A stretch of 64,000 nt of DNA, from assembly GCA_903960515.1 (NCBI GenBank), contig CAJCBL010000302.1:1-64000 (forward strand), in the 5' to 3' direction. Origin of the DNA: an uncultured Verrucomicrobiota bacterium (GTDB lineage Bacteria > Verrucomicrobiota > Verrucomicrobiia > Opitutales > Opitutaceae). Position numbers and translations under genes: made by a program. The notes under the pieces are model-generated. The model was not told the DNA's origin. It did no database searches and saw nothing but the letters and a program-made list of their open reading frames with translations. Shown here one piece after another: positions 19,055 to 29,630 of the stretch; positions within the stretch are counted from its first letter, which is position 1; each line of letters starts with the position of its first letter.

Positions 19055-22000
19055 ATGGCTCTCGCCCCCGCCTGCTGCCCCCCAGCGCTCGGGTCGATGT
19101 GGAGCATGCCTACCCCAACACCCCTTCCCCTCACCACGCCCGCTGCCCCCCTGCCCGGGCTCAACGCCATCGCTTGGGCCGCCGCCTTGGGCTGGACCGC
19201 CCTGATCACCGCATCCCTCGCGTACGGGCTCCACCAAAAGCATACCGAGGCCATCGCCTTCGCCCGCAGCGAGGCGGGCATCAGCATCGACAAGGATGTG
19301 CTCTTCCGCCGCTGGATCGCGCTGCAGGGAGGCGTGTATGTACCACCATCCGACTACACTCCACCCAACCCCTATCTCGACTTGCCCGAGCGCGATGTGG
19401 TTACCACCACCGGCAAGGTGCTCACCCTGATCAATCCGGCTTACGCCACCCGGCAGGTCCACGAACTCGAGGCCGCCAACCCGTCCGGCCTACGTGGACA
19501 CATCACCAGCCTCAAGCCCATCCGCCCCGAGAACGCCGCCGACGCATGGGAGACCCGCGCCCTGCATTCCTTCGAAACCGGCACTCGTGAGGTCGCCGAG
19601 GCGTTGACCCCTGCCGAGGGGCCCAAGGTGTTCCGGATCATGCGCCCCTTTATCACCGATACGTCCTGCCTGAAATGCCACGCATCTCAGGGCTACAAGG
19701 TGGGCGACATCCGCGGAGGTATCAGCACCACCGTGGCGCTGGCTCCCTTCCTCTCCGCCGCCCACCGCGACGATTTCCGCCAGTGCGCCACCCACGGCGT
19801 CTTTCTGCTGCTGGGCCTGGGGGGCATCGCCTTCGCCCGGCGCCACATCACCCGCGCCTTCACCGAGCGCCAGCGGGCCTATAGCGCGCTCTTCGAAAGC
19901 GAGAACCGCAATCACCAGATCTTCGAGAAGCTTCCGCTCTACATTGTCACCTGCTCGCCCCGGGGCACCCTCGCCTACTGCAACCCTGCGCTGCTCGACC
20001 TTTGCGGTCGCAGCTCGGCGGACACGATAGGCCAGAACTGGTTCGAGGTCTTCATCCCCCGCGAGCAGCGCGCTGCGGACGAGGCAACCTTCCGCCAGGC
20101 CCTGCAAGCTGGCACCGCACCAGCCCGCGCCATAGGAGAAATCGTTACCCGCGACGGCCAGCGCCGCACCGTGGCATGGGTCTCCACCCTCATCACCGAT
20201 GAGAACGGCCAGCCAGTAGGAGTAACCAGCCTGGGCGAGGACATCACTGAGCGCCGAGCCGAGGACCTGCGCCTGCGCCTGCTTGAGCGCGCCGTCGAAC
20301 ACAGCCCCGTATCGATCGTCGTCACCGACCGTGAAGGGCGCATCGAATACGTTAACGAAAAGTTCACCCAACTCACCGGCTACACCCGCGCCGAAGCGCT
20401 GGGGCAAAACCCGAGAGTGCTCAACTCGGGCAGAAACCCGCCCGAGCTCTTCCGCGAACTCTGGACGGCCCTTCTTGCCGGCAGTGAGTGGCACGGCGAG
20501 TTCCACAACCGCAAGAAGAACGGCGAACTCTTCTGGGAGGACGCCCGTATCAGCCCGATCAAGGACGATGCCGGTGCGATCGTGCGCTTCATCGCCCTTA
20601 AGGAGGACATCACCGAGCGCAAACGCAGCGCCCAGGCCGCCGCCGAAAGCGAGCAACGCTTCCGTGCCCTAGTCGAAAACGCCCCCGCCGCCGTCATCGT
20701 CCACCGCGCCCACCGCTGCATCTACGCCAACTTGGCCGCACTGCGCCTCTTCGGCTACGACGACAACGCCTCCACCTCCGGCCTCGACATCTGGTTACAT
20801 CTGCAACCCGAATCGATCGCGGTAGTGGCCGACCGCGAGAGCCGCCTGCTCGCCGGCGAGCACCTCGCCCCTGTAGAGCTGCATCTGCGCCAGCGCGACG
20901 GCACTCCCATCGTGTGCGAATCCACCGTCACCGCCATCGCCTACGACGGGGCGCCCGCCGCCCTGGCCATCCTCAGCGACATCACCGAGCGCCGCCAGAT
21001 GACCGCCGCCCTAGAGGAGAGCGAGGAGCGCTTCCGCAGCTTCGTGGAGGCTGCGCCCTTGGCCATCTTCACCCTGGTGAACGGCCGTTTCACCTACGCC
21101 AACCCCGCCACCGCTGCGCTCTTTGGCTTCGCCCACGCTTCAGACCTCGTAGGCCAAAGCCTCTGGAGCCGGGTGCATGCCGACTGTCTCCACTGCACCA
21201 CCGCACTGGTGGCCGGCACCGAGGCCGGCTGCAAGGGGCAAGCCGTAGAGCTCAAACTGCTGCGCCGCGACTCCTCCATCGTGCTCGGGGAAACCGTGGG
21301 CGTGCCCATCACCTTCGGTAGTCAACCCGCGGTGATGGCCATCGTCACCGACGTCACCGAGAGCAAACACCTTGAGCAGGCCCTGCTAGAGAACGAAGCC
21401 CGCATGCAGGAGACCCTCGAAAGCACCAGCGCGGGCTATTTCCGCCTCGATTCCCAGGACCGCCTCCAGCACGCCAACAGCGCCTGGCTCCAACTCTTCG
21501 ACCAGATCGACGCGGCCTCGGCCACCGGCCGGCCGTTCACCGACCTGCTGCCCGAACCAGAACGCGATTACACCCGGGAAGTACTGCGCCGGCTCGCCTG
21601 CGGCGAGGAGTATGTGGCGGGAGAGTTCAACCACACCCGCCCCGACGGCTCCCCCGGCTTCTACAGTTTCACCGCCCACCTCGTGCGCGAAGGCGACCGC
21701 TTGGCCGGCTGCGAGGGCTTCTGCCTGGACACCACCGCCATCCGCACCAGCCAAGAGCGCTACCAGATGCTCTTTGAGCAGATGCTGGACGGCTTCGCCC
21801 TGCACGAGATCGTGTGCAATGCCGAAGGGCGGCCCACCGACTACCGCTACCTCGCGGTCAACCCGGCCTTCGAGAAGCTCATGGGCCGGCCCGCCGCCGC
21901 TATGATCGGGCGGCGAGTGCGAGAAGTGCTGCCCTCCATCGAGGAGAAATGGATTACCCGTTACGGCCAGCTCGCCTTGGGCGGCGAGCCCCTGCGCATC

Positions 22001-23260
22001 GAGGACTACTCGCGCGAACTCGACCGCCATTTCGAGATCCTCGCCTTCCGCCCCAGTCCCGGCCGCTTCGCCACCCTGGTGCGCGATGTCACCGCCCGCC
22101 ACCGCCTCGAAAGCCAGCTCCAGCAGGCCCAGAAAATGGATGCCGTGGGCCAGCTCGCCGGCGGGGTGGCTCACGACTTCAACAACATCCTGGTGGCCAT
22201 CCTCATGAACCTCTCGCTGCTGCGCAGCGAGGCCAACCTAAGCGAGGAGACCGTCGAGTCGCTCAAGGCCCTGGAGCAGGAGGCCAAGCGCGCCACCACC
22301 CTCACCCGCCAGCTCCTGGTATTCAGTCGCCGGAGGGCTGTGGAGTCCCGCCCTGTGGACCTCAACGACCTGCTCGAGGCGATGGTGAAGATGCTGCGCC
22401 GCCTCTTGGGCGAGCACGTAACCATCGCTACCGTCTTCGCGCCCGGGCTGCCCCCCATCCAGGCCGACCCCGGCATGATCGACCAGATCGTGATGAACCT
22501 CTGCGTGAACGCCCGCGACGCCATGCCCAAGGGCGGTCTCCTCCAGCTCACCACTACGCGCATGTGCTTCACCGAAGCCGACCACCTCTCCCGCCCCGTA
22601 CGCCGCCCCGGGGACTTCCTGCGCCTCAGCGTATCCGATACAGGCTGCGGCATGGATGCCGCCACACTCAGCCATCTTTTCGAGCCGTTCTTCACCACCA
22701 AGGAGGTGGGCCAGGGCACCGGCATGGGCCTCTCCACCGTCTTTGGCATAGTAGCACAGCACGGGGGCTGGCTGGAGGCGGAAAGCATCGCAGGCCAAGG
22801 CAGCACGTTCCACGCATACCTGCCTGTAGCCCACATCGCTGCCTGCGAGGCTCCAGCCTCCGCCCACCCAGCCACTCCCACTGGCGGCACGGAGACCATC
22901 CTCTTGGTCGAGGACGACACCTTCGCCCGCCAAACCGTGAGCCTCGCACTGCGCCGCGACGGCTACACTGTGATCGAGGCCGACAACTTCGCCGGCGCAC
23001 GCACCGCTTGGCAGCAGCACCGGGCCGCCATCGCCGCACTGGTCACCGATGTGGTGATGCCCGGCGGGCAGAGCGGAATCGAACTGGCCCGCGGCCTGCG
23101 CGCCGAAAGCCCACAGCTAAGCATCGTGATCGTCTCCGGCTATAACGCGGACACCGGCGACATCCAGCCCCCGGTAGAGCGGGCGACCTATCTGCCCAAG
23201 CCCTTCGACTACACAACGCTCACAGGAGTGCTGCGTGCGAGTTTTGCGCGGAAGGTGTAG
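19055..23260 (+). CDS. Multi-PAS hybrid histidine kinase with Tll0287-like (DUF3365) N-terminal sensor
   Basis: [24 protein letters not shown]; several PAS domains; [14 protein letters not shown]-box; HATPase; C-terminal REC ([14 protein letters not shown]...). Start could also be 19106. Confidence 0.9.
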   Translation: MALAPACCPPALGSMWSMPTPTPLPLTTPAAPLPGLNAIAWAAALGWTALITASLAYGLHQKHTEAIAFARSEAGISIDKDVLFRRWIALQGGVYVPPSDYTPPNPYLDLPERDVVTTTGKVLTLINPAYATRQVHELEAANPSGLRGHITSLKPIRPENAADAWETRALHSFETGTREVAEALTPAEGPKVFRIMRPFITDTSCLKCHASQGYKVGDIRGGISTTVALAPFLSAAHRDDFRQCATHGVFLLLGLGGIAFARRHITRAFTERQRAYSALFESENRNHQIFEKLPLYIVTCSPRGTLAYCNPALLDLCGRSSADTIGQNWFEVFIPREQRAADEATFRQALQAGTAPARAIGEIVTRDGQRRTVAWVSTLITDENGQPVGVTSLGEDITERRAEDLRLRLLERAVEHSPVSIVVTDREGRIEYVNEKFTQLTGYTRAEALGQNPRVLNSGRNPPELFRELWTALLAGSEWHGEFHNRKKNGELFWEDARISPIKDDAGAIVRFIALKEDITERKRSAQAAAESEQRFRALVENAPAAVIVHRAHRCIYANLAALRLFGYDDNASTSGLDIWLHLQPESIAVVADRESRLLAGEHLAPVELHLRQRDGTPIVCESTVTAIAYDGAPAALAILSDITERRQMTAALEESEERFRSFVEAAPLAIFTLVNGRFTYANPATAALFGFAHASDLVGQSLWSRVHADCLHCTTALVAGTEAGCKGQAVELKLLRRDSSIVLGETVGVPITFGSQPAVMAIVTDVTESKHLEQALLENEARMQETLESTSAGYFRLDSQDRLQHANSAWLQLFDQIDAASATGRPFTDLLPEPERDYTREVLRRLACGEEYVAGEFNHTRPDGSPGFYSFTAHLVREGDRLAGCEGFCLDTTAIRTSQERYQMLFEQMLDGFALHEIVCNAEGRPTDYRYLAVNPAFEKLMGRPAAAMIGRRVREVLPSIEEKWITRYGQLALGGEPLRIEDYSRELDRHFEILAFRPSPGRFATLVRDVTARHRLESQLQQAQKMDAVGQLAGGVAHDFNNILVAILMNLSLLRSEANLSEETVESLKALEQEAKRATTLTRQLLVFSRRRAVESRPVDLNDLLEAMVKMLRRLLGEHVTIATVFAPGLPPIQADPGMIDQIVMNLCVNARDAMPKGGLLQLTTTRMCFTEADHLSRPVRRPGDFLRLSVSDTGCGMDAATLSHLFEPFFTTKEVGQGTGMGLSTVFGIVAQHGGWLEAESIAGQGSTFHAYLPVAHIAACEAPASAHPATPTGGTETILLVEDDTFARQTVSLALRRDGYTVIEADNFAGARTAWQQHRAAIAALVTDVVMPGGQSGIELARGLRAESPQLSIVIVSGYNADTGDIQPPVERATYLPKPFDYTTLTGVLRASFARKV

Positions 23261-23311
23261 GAGCGCGCGTCCCGCCACGCGCTCCAGTTACCACTACTTG
23301 ACTGATTCAGA

Positions 23312-23335
23312 CGATCAGGCGGATCTGCCTGATCG
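23312..23335. other. Perfect 9-bp-arm inverted repeat CGATCAGGC-GGATCT-GCCTGATCG
   Basis: Palindrome just 3' of the hybrid kinase and 5' of msrB; no T-tract. Confidence 0.5.
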
Positions 23336-23447
23336 GGCACCTCGGCCCTCTGCCGTAGATCCACCGTCTTCTGCACTCTGCACTATTCACTTGGCACCGG
23401 GAGGCTTCGGCTCTGTCACAGCCCACGTGAGATCCACCACCAACTCC

Positions 23448-24050
23448 ATGCTGCCCGCCGCCGCCGCCCTGCTGCTGGCAACCGCAGCCCTGCCAGGCGC
23501 CACCTCCACCATGAAATCAACCTCCGCTGCCCCCTCCCCAGCCGTCTGCGCCCTCGGCAAAATGTCCGCCTGCGGCCTGCCCTCCAGTGTCGTCATCGAC
23601 ATGAGCAAAGTGCGCATCCAGCGCACCGATGCCGAGTGGCGCTCCCGACTCACCGCAGACCAGTACCGCGTAGCCCGCAAACAGGGCACCGAGCCGCCCT
23701 TCGAAAACCAGTACTGGGATTCCCACGGCGATGGAGTCTTCTTCTGCGTAGGCTGCGACACGCCCCTCTTCGACTCGAAGCACAAGTTCAACTCCGGCAC
23801 CGGATGGCCCAGCTACTGGCAACCGCTCGAGCCCGCCTTCGTGGCGGAGACCGTCGACACCAGTCATGGAATGAGCCGCACCGAGGTGCACTGCGCCGTG
23901 TGCGGCTCGCACTTGGGCCACCTCTTCAACGACGGCCCGCAGCCGACGGGGCAGCGCTACTGCATCAACTCGGCCTCGTTGAAAATCATGCCTCGCGGCG
24001 AGTACGAAGCGTGGCTGCTCAAGGGCGGAACGACTGGCCCGGCCCGGTAG
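23448..24050 (+). CDS. msrB: Peptide methionine sulfoxide reductase MsrB, predicted exported
   Basis: Signal-like N-terminus; [57 protein letters not shown]. Confidence 0.93.
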   Translation: MLPAAAALLLATAALPGATSTMKSTSAAPSPAVCALGKMSACGLPSSVVIDMSKVRIQRTDAEWRSRLTADQYRVARKQGTEPPFENQYWDSHGDGVFFCVGCDTPLFDSKHKFNSGTGWPSYWQPLEPAFVAETVDTSHGMSRTEVHCAVCGSHLGHLFNDGPQPTGQRYCINSASLKIMPRGEYEAWLLKGGTTGPAR

Positions 24051-24063
24051 TGACCATTCCGCC

Positions 24064-24120
24064 GTAGGAGCGTGCTTGCACGCGATTCAGAGGGCAGATC
24101 GCGTGCAAGCACGCTCCTGC
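24064..24120. repeat. REP/REPIN-like inverted pair with short loop
   Basis: GTAGGAGCGTGCTTGCACGCGAT tcagagggcag ATCGCGTGCAAGCACGCTCCTGC. Confidence 0.85.
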
Positions 24121-24200
24121 ATCTACACTGGATCGGAATTCTTCCCGTCTCGAACGCGACGTGGAATCACTCGGCCTCAGTCCCCGGCCCACGGCGCCAT
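24098..24200. repeat. Direct repeat, copy A, upstream of PEP-CTERM gene
   Basis: Shares ATCGCGTGCAAGCACGCTC..GCATCTACAC.GGATCGGAATTC...GCGACGTGGAATC..ACTCGGCC.CAGTCCCCGGCCC with 25295-25397. Confidence 0.75.
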
Positions 24201-24285
24201 TCGTGCCGGGTCTTCGTTTACGAGATTTTTGTTTACTCGATACAGATCCCGAAGCAAAAGGTCGGACGTCAGTTAATTCCTAAAC

Positions 24286-25125
24286 ATGAAAACTACTCGT
24301 CTACTGATTGCACTCACTGTGGCTGCCGCACTCTCCGTGGCCGCCTCGGCACAGATCCGCTCGCTCACCGGCTTCAGCGCTCAAACGCTGGCGGCCAATG
24401 ACGACGGCTCTACTGGCCTCGTTAACCTCGGGTTCACCGCGAACTTCTTCGGTGAAAATTACTCGCAGACCTACGTCAACAACAACGGCAATCTGACCTT
24501 CGACGCAGCGATGGAGACTTTCACCCCGTTCAGTCTCTCCAATACCAACCGGGTGATCATCGCTCCGTTCTTTGGTGATGTGGACACACGCGCTGCTGGC
24601 TCCGGGCTTACGACCTACGGCACCGGTACGCTCGGCGGGCACAACGCCTTTGCGGCCAACTATCTCAATGTCGGCGTTTTCGGACAGATCCCGATCTTCA
24701 ACAGCTTCCAGGTTGTCTTGATTGATCGTGCCGACACCGGCGCGGGCAATTTCGACTTCGAATTCAACTTCACCAAGATCATTTGGGAAACCGGAACGGC
24801 CAGCGACGGCAACAGCCAGGGCCTCGGCGGCTACTCGGCCCGGTCCGGCTATTCGAATGGCTCGGCCACCCACTCCTTCGAACTCGCCGGCTCAGCCGTA
24901 AACGGTGGATTGCTCGATTCCAACGCCACCACCGGCCTGATCCATAATAGCTTCGGAACCCCCTTCGACGGTGTCGTTGCTGACGGGCGCTATGACTTCC
25001 AGGTTCGCACCGGTCAGGTCATCCCCCCCACCGGCGCCGTTCCGGAGCCGTCCACCTACGGGCTGATGGGTGCCGGAATGCTGGCGGCGATCGTCGCCTT
25101 CCGCCGCTTCCGCAAGGCAGCCTAA
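24286..25125 (+). CDS. PEP-CTERM sorting-signal protein, nidogen-like region
   Basis: Signal peptide; GLVNLGFTANFFGENYSQTYVNNNGNLTFDAAMETFTPFSL...IIAPFFGDVDTR; C-terminal VPEPSTYGLMGAGMLAAIVAFRRFRKAA. Confidence 0.9.
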   Translation: MKTTRLLIALTVAAALSVAASAQIRSLTGFSAQTLAANDDGSTGLVNLGFTANFFGENYSQTYVNNNGNLTFDAAMETFTPFSLSNTNRVIIAPFFGDVDTRAAGSGLTTYGTGTLGGHNAFAANYLNVGVFGQIPIFNSFQVVLIDRADTGAGNFDFEFNFTKIIWETGTASDGNSQGLGGYSARSGYSNGSATHSFELAGSAVNGGLLDSNATTGLIHNSFGTPFDGVVADGRYDFQVRTGQVIPPTGAVPEPSTYGLMGAGMLAAIVAFRRFRKAA

Positions 25126-25148
25126 GGCATTCGCTAGTTACTACTTCA

Positions 25149-25183
25149 ACGGGCTCCCTTTCGAGGGGGCCCGTTTTGTTTTT
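25149..25183 (+). terminator. Rho-independent terminator of PEP-CTERM gene
   Basis: Stem ACGGGCTCCC/GGGGGCCCGT followed by TTTTGTTTTT. Confidence 0.8.
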
Positions 25184-25294
25184 GGCGAGGGGCAAAACAG
25201 CCTCCGCATCGAATGCCTTGCGATGCAGCGTGGGTGCGTAGTCAGCGAGCACAACGGCCCGATTGGGTTTCCTCGGTGCGAAGGTCGAGCCCCT

Positions 25295-25397
25295 ATCGCG
25301 TGCAAGCACGCTCACGCATCTACACGGGATCGGAATTCATTCTCATCTTGAGCGCGACGTGGAATCTACTCGGCCGCAGTCCCCGGCCCGCGCCGGC
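25295..25397. repeat. Direct repeat, copy B, downstream of PEP-CTERM gene
   Basis: Near match to 24098-24200, same orientation. Confidence 0.75.
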
Positions 25398-25486
25398 CTC
25401 CTGCCGGGAATCCCTGAGCGCTAAAACAGGTGCCCCCCGGCGCCCGTATGCTGGTCGGCCAGCGCCGAGTGCATTCCTTGAGCGCC

Positions 25487-26830
25487 ATGCCTACTTCGCC
25501 CTCCCTTATCGAAGCTTCGCTAGCGGCTGCATCGTCCTCGCGCTTCGCCGCCTCGCATTACCCCAGCGGGACGGTTTGCAGTGCTTTGGCCGCGAATACC
25601 GACCGCGAACACCTGCTGCGTTCGTTGCCTGCTCAACTGGGCTACCCTGGGGCACCCGAACTGATCGCGGCGCTGGAACAGGCTTTCGGCCTCCCCTCAT
25701 CCCGCTCAAGCGAGCACTCGCAAGCCCAAGACAAGCCGCCCCCCTCCCCCCCCAACCCCGGCGAGGAGTCCGGCACCGCCGCACGGGCTCCGGCCACTCC
25801 GTTGGCCCCGGATGACAATGCGAGCGCTGAGCGCGATGAAGTGAGCGCAGTGATCCCGTACGCAGCCCAGGTAATCCACGCCGTAATCAATCGCCGGCTC
25901 GGTCCGGTGCTATCGATCGTGCCAGAAGCCCGGCGGAGGGAGATAGCCGAGCGAGAAACAGTGGCCGACTCCGTTCACCGGTTGTACCAGATTGGGCAGG
26001 ACCGCACGCCGGGGCACCGCAACCGAGCCGTGTGCGAAAGCGACGTTGAGTGGGTGACCACAATCCTGCGGCGGCTCTCGCTCATTCGCTTTGCGCCGCT
26101 ACCGGAGTTGATCGCCTATGCAGCGGAAAAGTCGGCGGCCGACACCAACGAATTCGCGCATCTTGCCGACCCTTTTCTGATCCGCCACGTGCTCACCTGC
26201 CAGAAGGCTATACCAAATGAGGTGCTTACGCTTTCCGCCGTCGAGGGAATCCAGCACGCCCTCGACCGCCGCGACCCCGCCGCTGTGCGTGCGTGGTTCA
26301 CCTCCCTGCCGTGGCCAAAGAGCCAGCTGCCAAGGGAGACCCCAGCCTTCCTCAAGCGAGTGGTGCTGGATCGGGTGATGGCCGGCGAGAGCGACCACGC
26401 CCCTCTGGTCTTCGAGCAGGCCGTGCTAGACGTGCGCCTCTACGGGGTGCTGGGCTGGGAAAACACCCGCTCCTTCTATGTGCTGCTCAAACGGCTCACT
26501 GGAGCTGCCACTACGATCTTCGACGCCTATCTGGACACCACCGACCTCGATTCATGCGTACGCATGCACGAGGAATTCGGCGACCAGCGGCAACTGGCGC
26601 ACTTCGTCAATCTGCGCAGCAAGCGCACCCCGGCGACCTTGGCCCGGCTTGAGCGCATGGTCGCCGCCGCCGCCCTAATCCGCGATGCCACGAGGCCTCC
26701 GATCAATGGGAGTGCAACGCCGCTGCGCGAAGGGCACCACAAGGCCAGTGATCAAACAGGCGGGGCGGCGCTGGTTAGCGATCGTACTCCCGCCAACCCC
26801 ATACCGGCCCCACACGAATCGGCGCGGTAA
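25487..26830 (+). CDS. Hypothetical protein, no recognised domain
   Basis: 447-aa ORF from MPTSPSLIEAS; helix-rich C-terminal half; Pro/Ser-rich linker. Confidence 0.65.
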   Translation: MPTSPSLIEASLAAASSSRFAASHYPSGTVCSALAANTDREHLLRSLPAQLGYPGAPELIAALEQAFGLPSSRSSEHSQAQDKPPPSPPNPGEESGTAARAPATPLAPDDNASAERDEVSAVIPYAAQVIHAVINRRLGPVLSIVPEARRREIAERETVADSVHRLYQIGQDRTPGHRNRAVCESDVEWVTTILRRLSLIRFAPLPELIAYAAEKSAADTNEFAHLADPFLIRHVLTCQKAIPNEVLTLSAVEGIQHALDRRDPAAVRAWFTSLPWPKSQLPRETPAFLKRVVLDRVMAGESDHAPLVFEQAVLDVRLYGVLGWENTRSFYVLLKRLTGAATTIFDAYLDTTDLDSCVRMHEEFGDQRQLAHFVNLRSKRTPATLARLERMVAAAALIRDATRPPINGSATPLREGHHKASDQTGGAALVSDRTPANPIPAPHESAR

Positions 26831-27051
26831 CTACCGCACTTGATCCGCAGGTACAGGGTTCAGAGCCCCCGAACGCGGAAGTCCCAGAATCCGAGGTGGG
26901 GAAGAGCGGCGGTTCCTGCCGCCAATGAGAAACGGCGGGGGCCCGCAGGCCCCAAGCCGATACGAACTTGGGGCGTGCGCGGATCTGGCCCTGGGCAAGC
27001 ACGGGCAGAGGCTGCAAAGCGGCCCCCTGCCCTCGCCACGGCGCAAGCGCC

Positions 27052-28590
27052 TCACTCCCACTCGATGGTGGCTGGGGGCTTGGAGCTGATGTCGTAGACA
27101 ACGCGATTCACGCCCTTCACCTCGTTGATGATACGGGTGGAGATCTTCTGCAGCAGATCGTGGGGAAGGCGCGCCCAGTCGGCGGTCATGGCATCGACGC
27201 TCTCGACCACGCGGATGGCGATCACGTAGTCGTAGGTGCGCTCGTCGCCCATCACGCCCACGGTTTGCACGGGCAGGAAGACGGCGAAGGACTGCCACAC
27301 CTTGTAGTAGTAGCCGGACTCAACCATCTCCTCCTGCAAGACGAGATCGGCGTTGCGCAGGATCTCGAGGCGCTCGGGGGTGATATCGCCCATGATGCGC
27401 ACGGCCAGGCCGGGACCCGGGAAGGGCTGGCGCCAGACGACTTCGCGCGGCAGGCCTAGCTCGGTGCCCAGGGCGCGCACCTCGTCCTTGAAAAGTTCAC
27501 GCAGGGGCTCAAGCAGCTTGAGGCGCATGCGGGCGGGCAGACCGCCCACGTTGTGGTGACTCTTGATCACAGCGGCCGGGTTGCCGTCGATGGATACGCT
27601 CTCGATGACGTCGGGGTAGAGGGTGCCCTGGGCGAGATACTCGGTGTGGCCGATGGTTTTGATGGCGGTTTCGAATACCTCGATGAAAGTCTTGCCGATG
27701 ATCTTCCGCTTCTTCTCAGGGTCGCTGACCTTCTTGAGCTTCTTGAGGAAGAGCGCGCCGGCGTCGACCACTCGCAGATCGATCTTGAAGTTGCGCTTGT
27801 AGAGGGCGACTACGGCGTCGCGCTCATTTTTGCGCAACAGGCCGTTGTCGACAAAGACGCAGGTGAGTTGCTTGCCGATGGCCTTGTGTATGAGCGCTGC
27901 GGCGACCGACGAATCTACGCCCCCGGAAAGGCCGAGGGTAACGCGGCCTTCGCCCACCTTCTCGCGGATGTCAGAGATCGCACGGTCCACAAAGTTGGCC
28001 ATGGACCAGTCGCCTTTACAGCCGCAGACGTTGTAGAGGAAATTGCGGATGATCTGGGTGCCGTTCTCGGTGTGGTGCACCTCGGGGTGGAACTGCAGGC
28101 CGAAGAACTTCTTCTCGGCATTCTCGATGGCGGCGTAGGGCGAGTTCTCGGTGCGGGCGGTGGCGGAGAACCCGCGAGGCAACTGGGTGAGCTTGTCGCC
28201 GTGGGAGTTCCACACGCGCACGACATGCCCGAGGCCGGCGAAGAGGGTTCCTTGGCGAAGAATCTGGAGACGGCCGTGGCCATACTCGCGCTCTTCGCTG
28301 TGGGCGACCTTGCCCCCGAGGAACTGGCCCATGAGCTGCACGCCATAGCAGATGCCCAGCACGGGCAGGCCCAGGGTGAAGATGGCGCGATCGGGCAGCG
28401 GTGCGTTCTTGGCCAGCACGCTGGAGGGGCCGCCGGAGAGGATGATGCCCAGCACGCCATCCTTCTTGAGAGTCTCGGCCGGCGTGGAGTAGTGGTAGAT
28501 CTTCGAGTAGACCTGACACTCGCGGATACGGCGGGCGATGACCTGGGTGTACTGGGAACCGAAGTCCAGGACGGCGATGGTTTGTGTCAT
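27052..28590 (-). CDS. guaA: GMP synthase (glutamine-hydrolysing)
   Basis: [45 protein letters not shown]-terminal [13 protein letters not shown]. Confidence 0.98.
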   Translation of the reverse strand: MTQTIAVLDFGSQYTQVIARRIRECQVYSKIYHYSTPAETLKKDGVLGIILSGGPSSVLAKNAPLPDRAIFTLGLPVLGICYGVQLMGQFLGGKVAHSEEREYGHGRLQILRQGTLFAGLGHVVRVWNSHGDKLTQLPRGFSATARTENSPYAAIENAEKKFFGLQFHPEVHHTENGTQIIRNFLYNVCGCKGDWSMANFVDRAISDIREKVGEGRVTLGLSGGVDSSVAAALIHKAIGKQLTCVFVDNGLLRKNERDAVVALYKRNFKIDLRVVDAGALFLKKLKKVSDPEKKRKIIGKTFIEVFETAIKTIGHTEYLAQGTLYPDVIESVSIDGNPAAVIKSHHNVGGLPARMRLKLLEPLRELFKDEVRALGTELGLPREVVWRQPFPGPGLAVRIMGDITPERLEILRNADLVLQEEMVESGYYYKVWQSFAVFLPVQTVGVMGDERTYDYVIAIRVVESVDAMTADWARLPHDLLQKISTRIINEVKGVNRVVYDISSKPPATIEWE

Positions 28591-28674
28591 GGCGGTAAAG
28601 TGGAGAAGATGGCGAACGAGGAAGTGATCAGTCGATACGAAACGGGGCGCAGCCGCAGAATTGGTGCCGAGCGC

Positions 28675-28908
28675 TTAGAAATGAAGCTGCGGATTGGGAT
28701 GGCGGCAGTTGGGGCAAGGCACCGGGCCGGCTTGGGGCTGAGCAGTGTAGACCCGATTGCATTTTAGGCAGTGGTAGGTCGTGCGGCAGCGGGTGCGATC
28801 GTAGAAAGAGCGGTCGCGGCGGTCGTAATAGACCCACAACCCGAGAAGCAGCGCAACGGCCACGCCGACTGGGAGGACCACAAAGGAAGTGAAGTCGAAC
28901 GCGGGCAC
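28675..28908 (-). CDS. Small membrane protein with C-terminal zinc-ribbon-like motif
   Basis: N-terminal TM (FVVLPVGVAVALLLGLWVYY), then CLKC...CPNC. Confidence 0.6.
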   Translation of the reverse strand: MPAFDFTSFVVLPVGVAVALLLGLWVYYDRRDRSFYDRTRCRTTYHCLKCNRVYTAQPQAGPVPCPNCRHPNPQLHF

Positions 28909-28938
28909 AGTTGCGGGTGAAGCGAGCTGGGAAAGCGC

Positions 28939-28970
28939 AAGACGCGCCCCGGGGAATCGGGACGCGTCTT
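28939..28970 (-). terminator. Putative terminator of ribosomal superoperon
   Basis: Inverted repeat AAGACGCGCCCC/GGGACGCGTCTT 3' of rplQ; weak T-tract. Confidence 0.5.
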
Positions 28971-29019
28971 GGTAAACTGGACCTAAACGGGCGGAAGAGC
29001 CCTAAGGCAACACGAGGAC

Positions 29020-29529
29020 TCAGGCCTGGGGCTGCTCAGCGGCGGGGGCCGCAGCGGCAGGAGCCTCGGCAGCTACCGCAGCCTTCTTGGCAGCTTTGCG
29101 GGGGCGGCTGGTCTTCTTATAGCCGGGATCGTCGGCGCTGACGAACTCGATGAGAGCCATCTCGGCGGCATCACCCAAGCGCTGGTTGCCCAGCTTGTAG
29201 ATGCGGGAGTAGCCACCGTTGCGCTTGGCGAACTGCGCAACCTTCTCGTTGAAAAGAAGGCTGATGGCGTCCTCGTTGCGCACCTCGGCCATGGCGAGAC
29301 GGCGCAGATGCAGAGCGGCGGGCTGAACCTTGCCGTCCTTGCGCTCGATGGCCGCGGCCTTCTTGGCCTTGGTGATGATCTTCTCGATGAACGGACGCAG
29401 CGCGCGGGCTTTCGCGAGGGTGGTCTTGATACGACCACTCGTGATGAGCGACGCGGCGAGGTTGGCAAGGAGCGCCGAGCGATGCTCCTTGGTGAGTCCG
29501 AGCTGGTGATTGTGTTTGCAGTGACGCAT
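29020..29529 (-). CDS. rplQ: 50S ribosomal protein L17
   Basis: MRHCKHNHQLGLTKEHRSALLANLAASLI. Confidence 0.96.
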   Translation of the reverse strand: MRHCKHNHQLGLTKEHRSALLANLAASLITSGRIKTTLAKARALRPFIEKIITKAKKAAAIERKDGKVQPAALHLRRLAMAEVRNEDAISLLFNEKVAQFAKRNGGYSRIYKLGNQRLGDAAEMALIEFVSADDPGYKKTSRPRKAAKKAAVAAEAPAAAAPAAEQPQA

Positions 29530-29630
29530 TGTCGTAAAACTTAGATTGGGGGCCGGGCTCCGGGTAGCTCAACGGGCGGCGCGAGTGGCGCGCTGCCCGT
29601 GGAAGCGGGAATCGGGGGGCCGGAGTCGGT

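Noticed and set aside
25487-26830. Possible Zorya ZorC-like (EH_Signature) defence protein
   Set aside because: Only a vague helical resemblance; no ZorA, ZorB or ZorD neighbours, so not claimed.
29573-29599. GC-rich hairpin CGGGCGGCGCGAGTGGCGCGCTGCCCG between rpoA and rplQ
   Set aside because: Possible RNA structure, but short and without further support.
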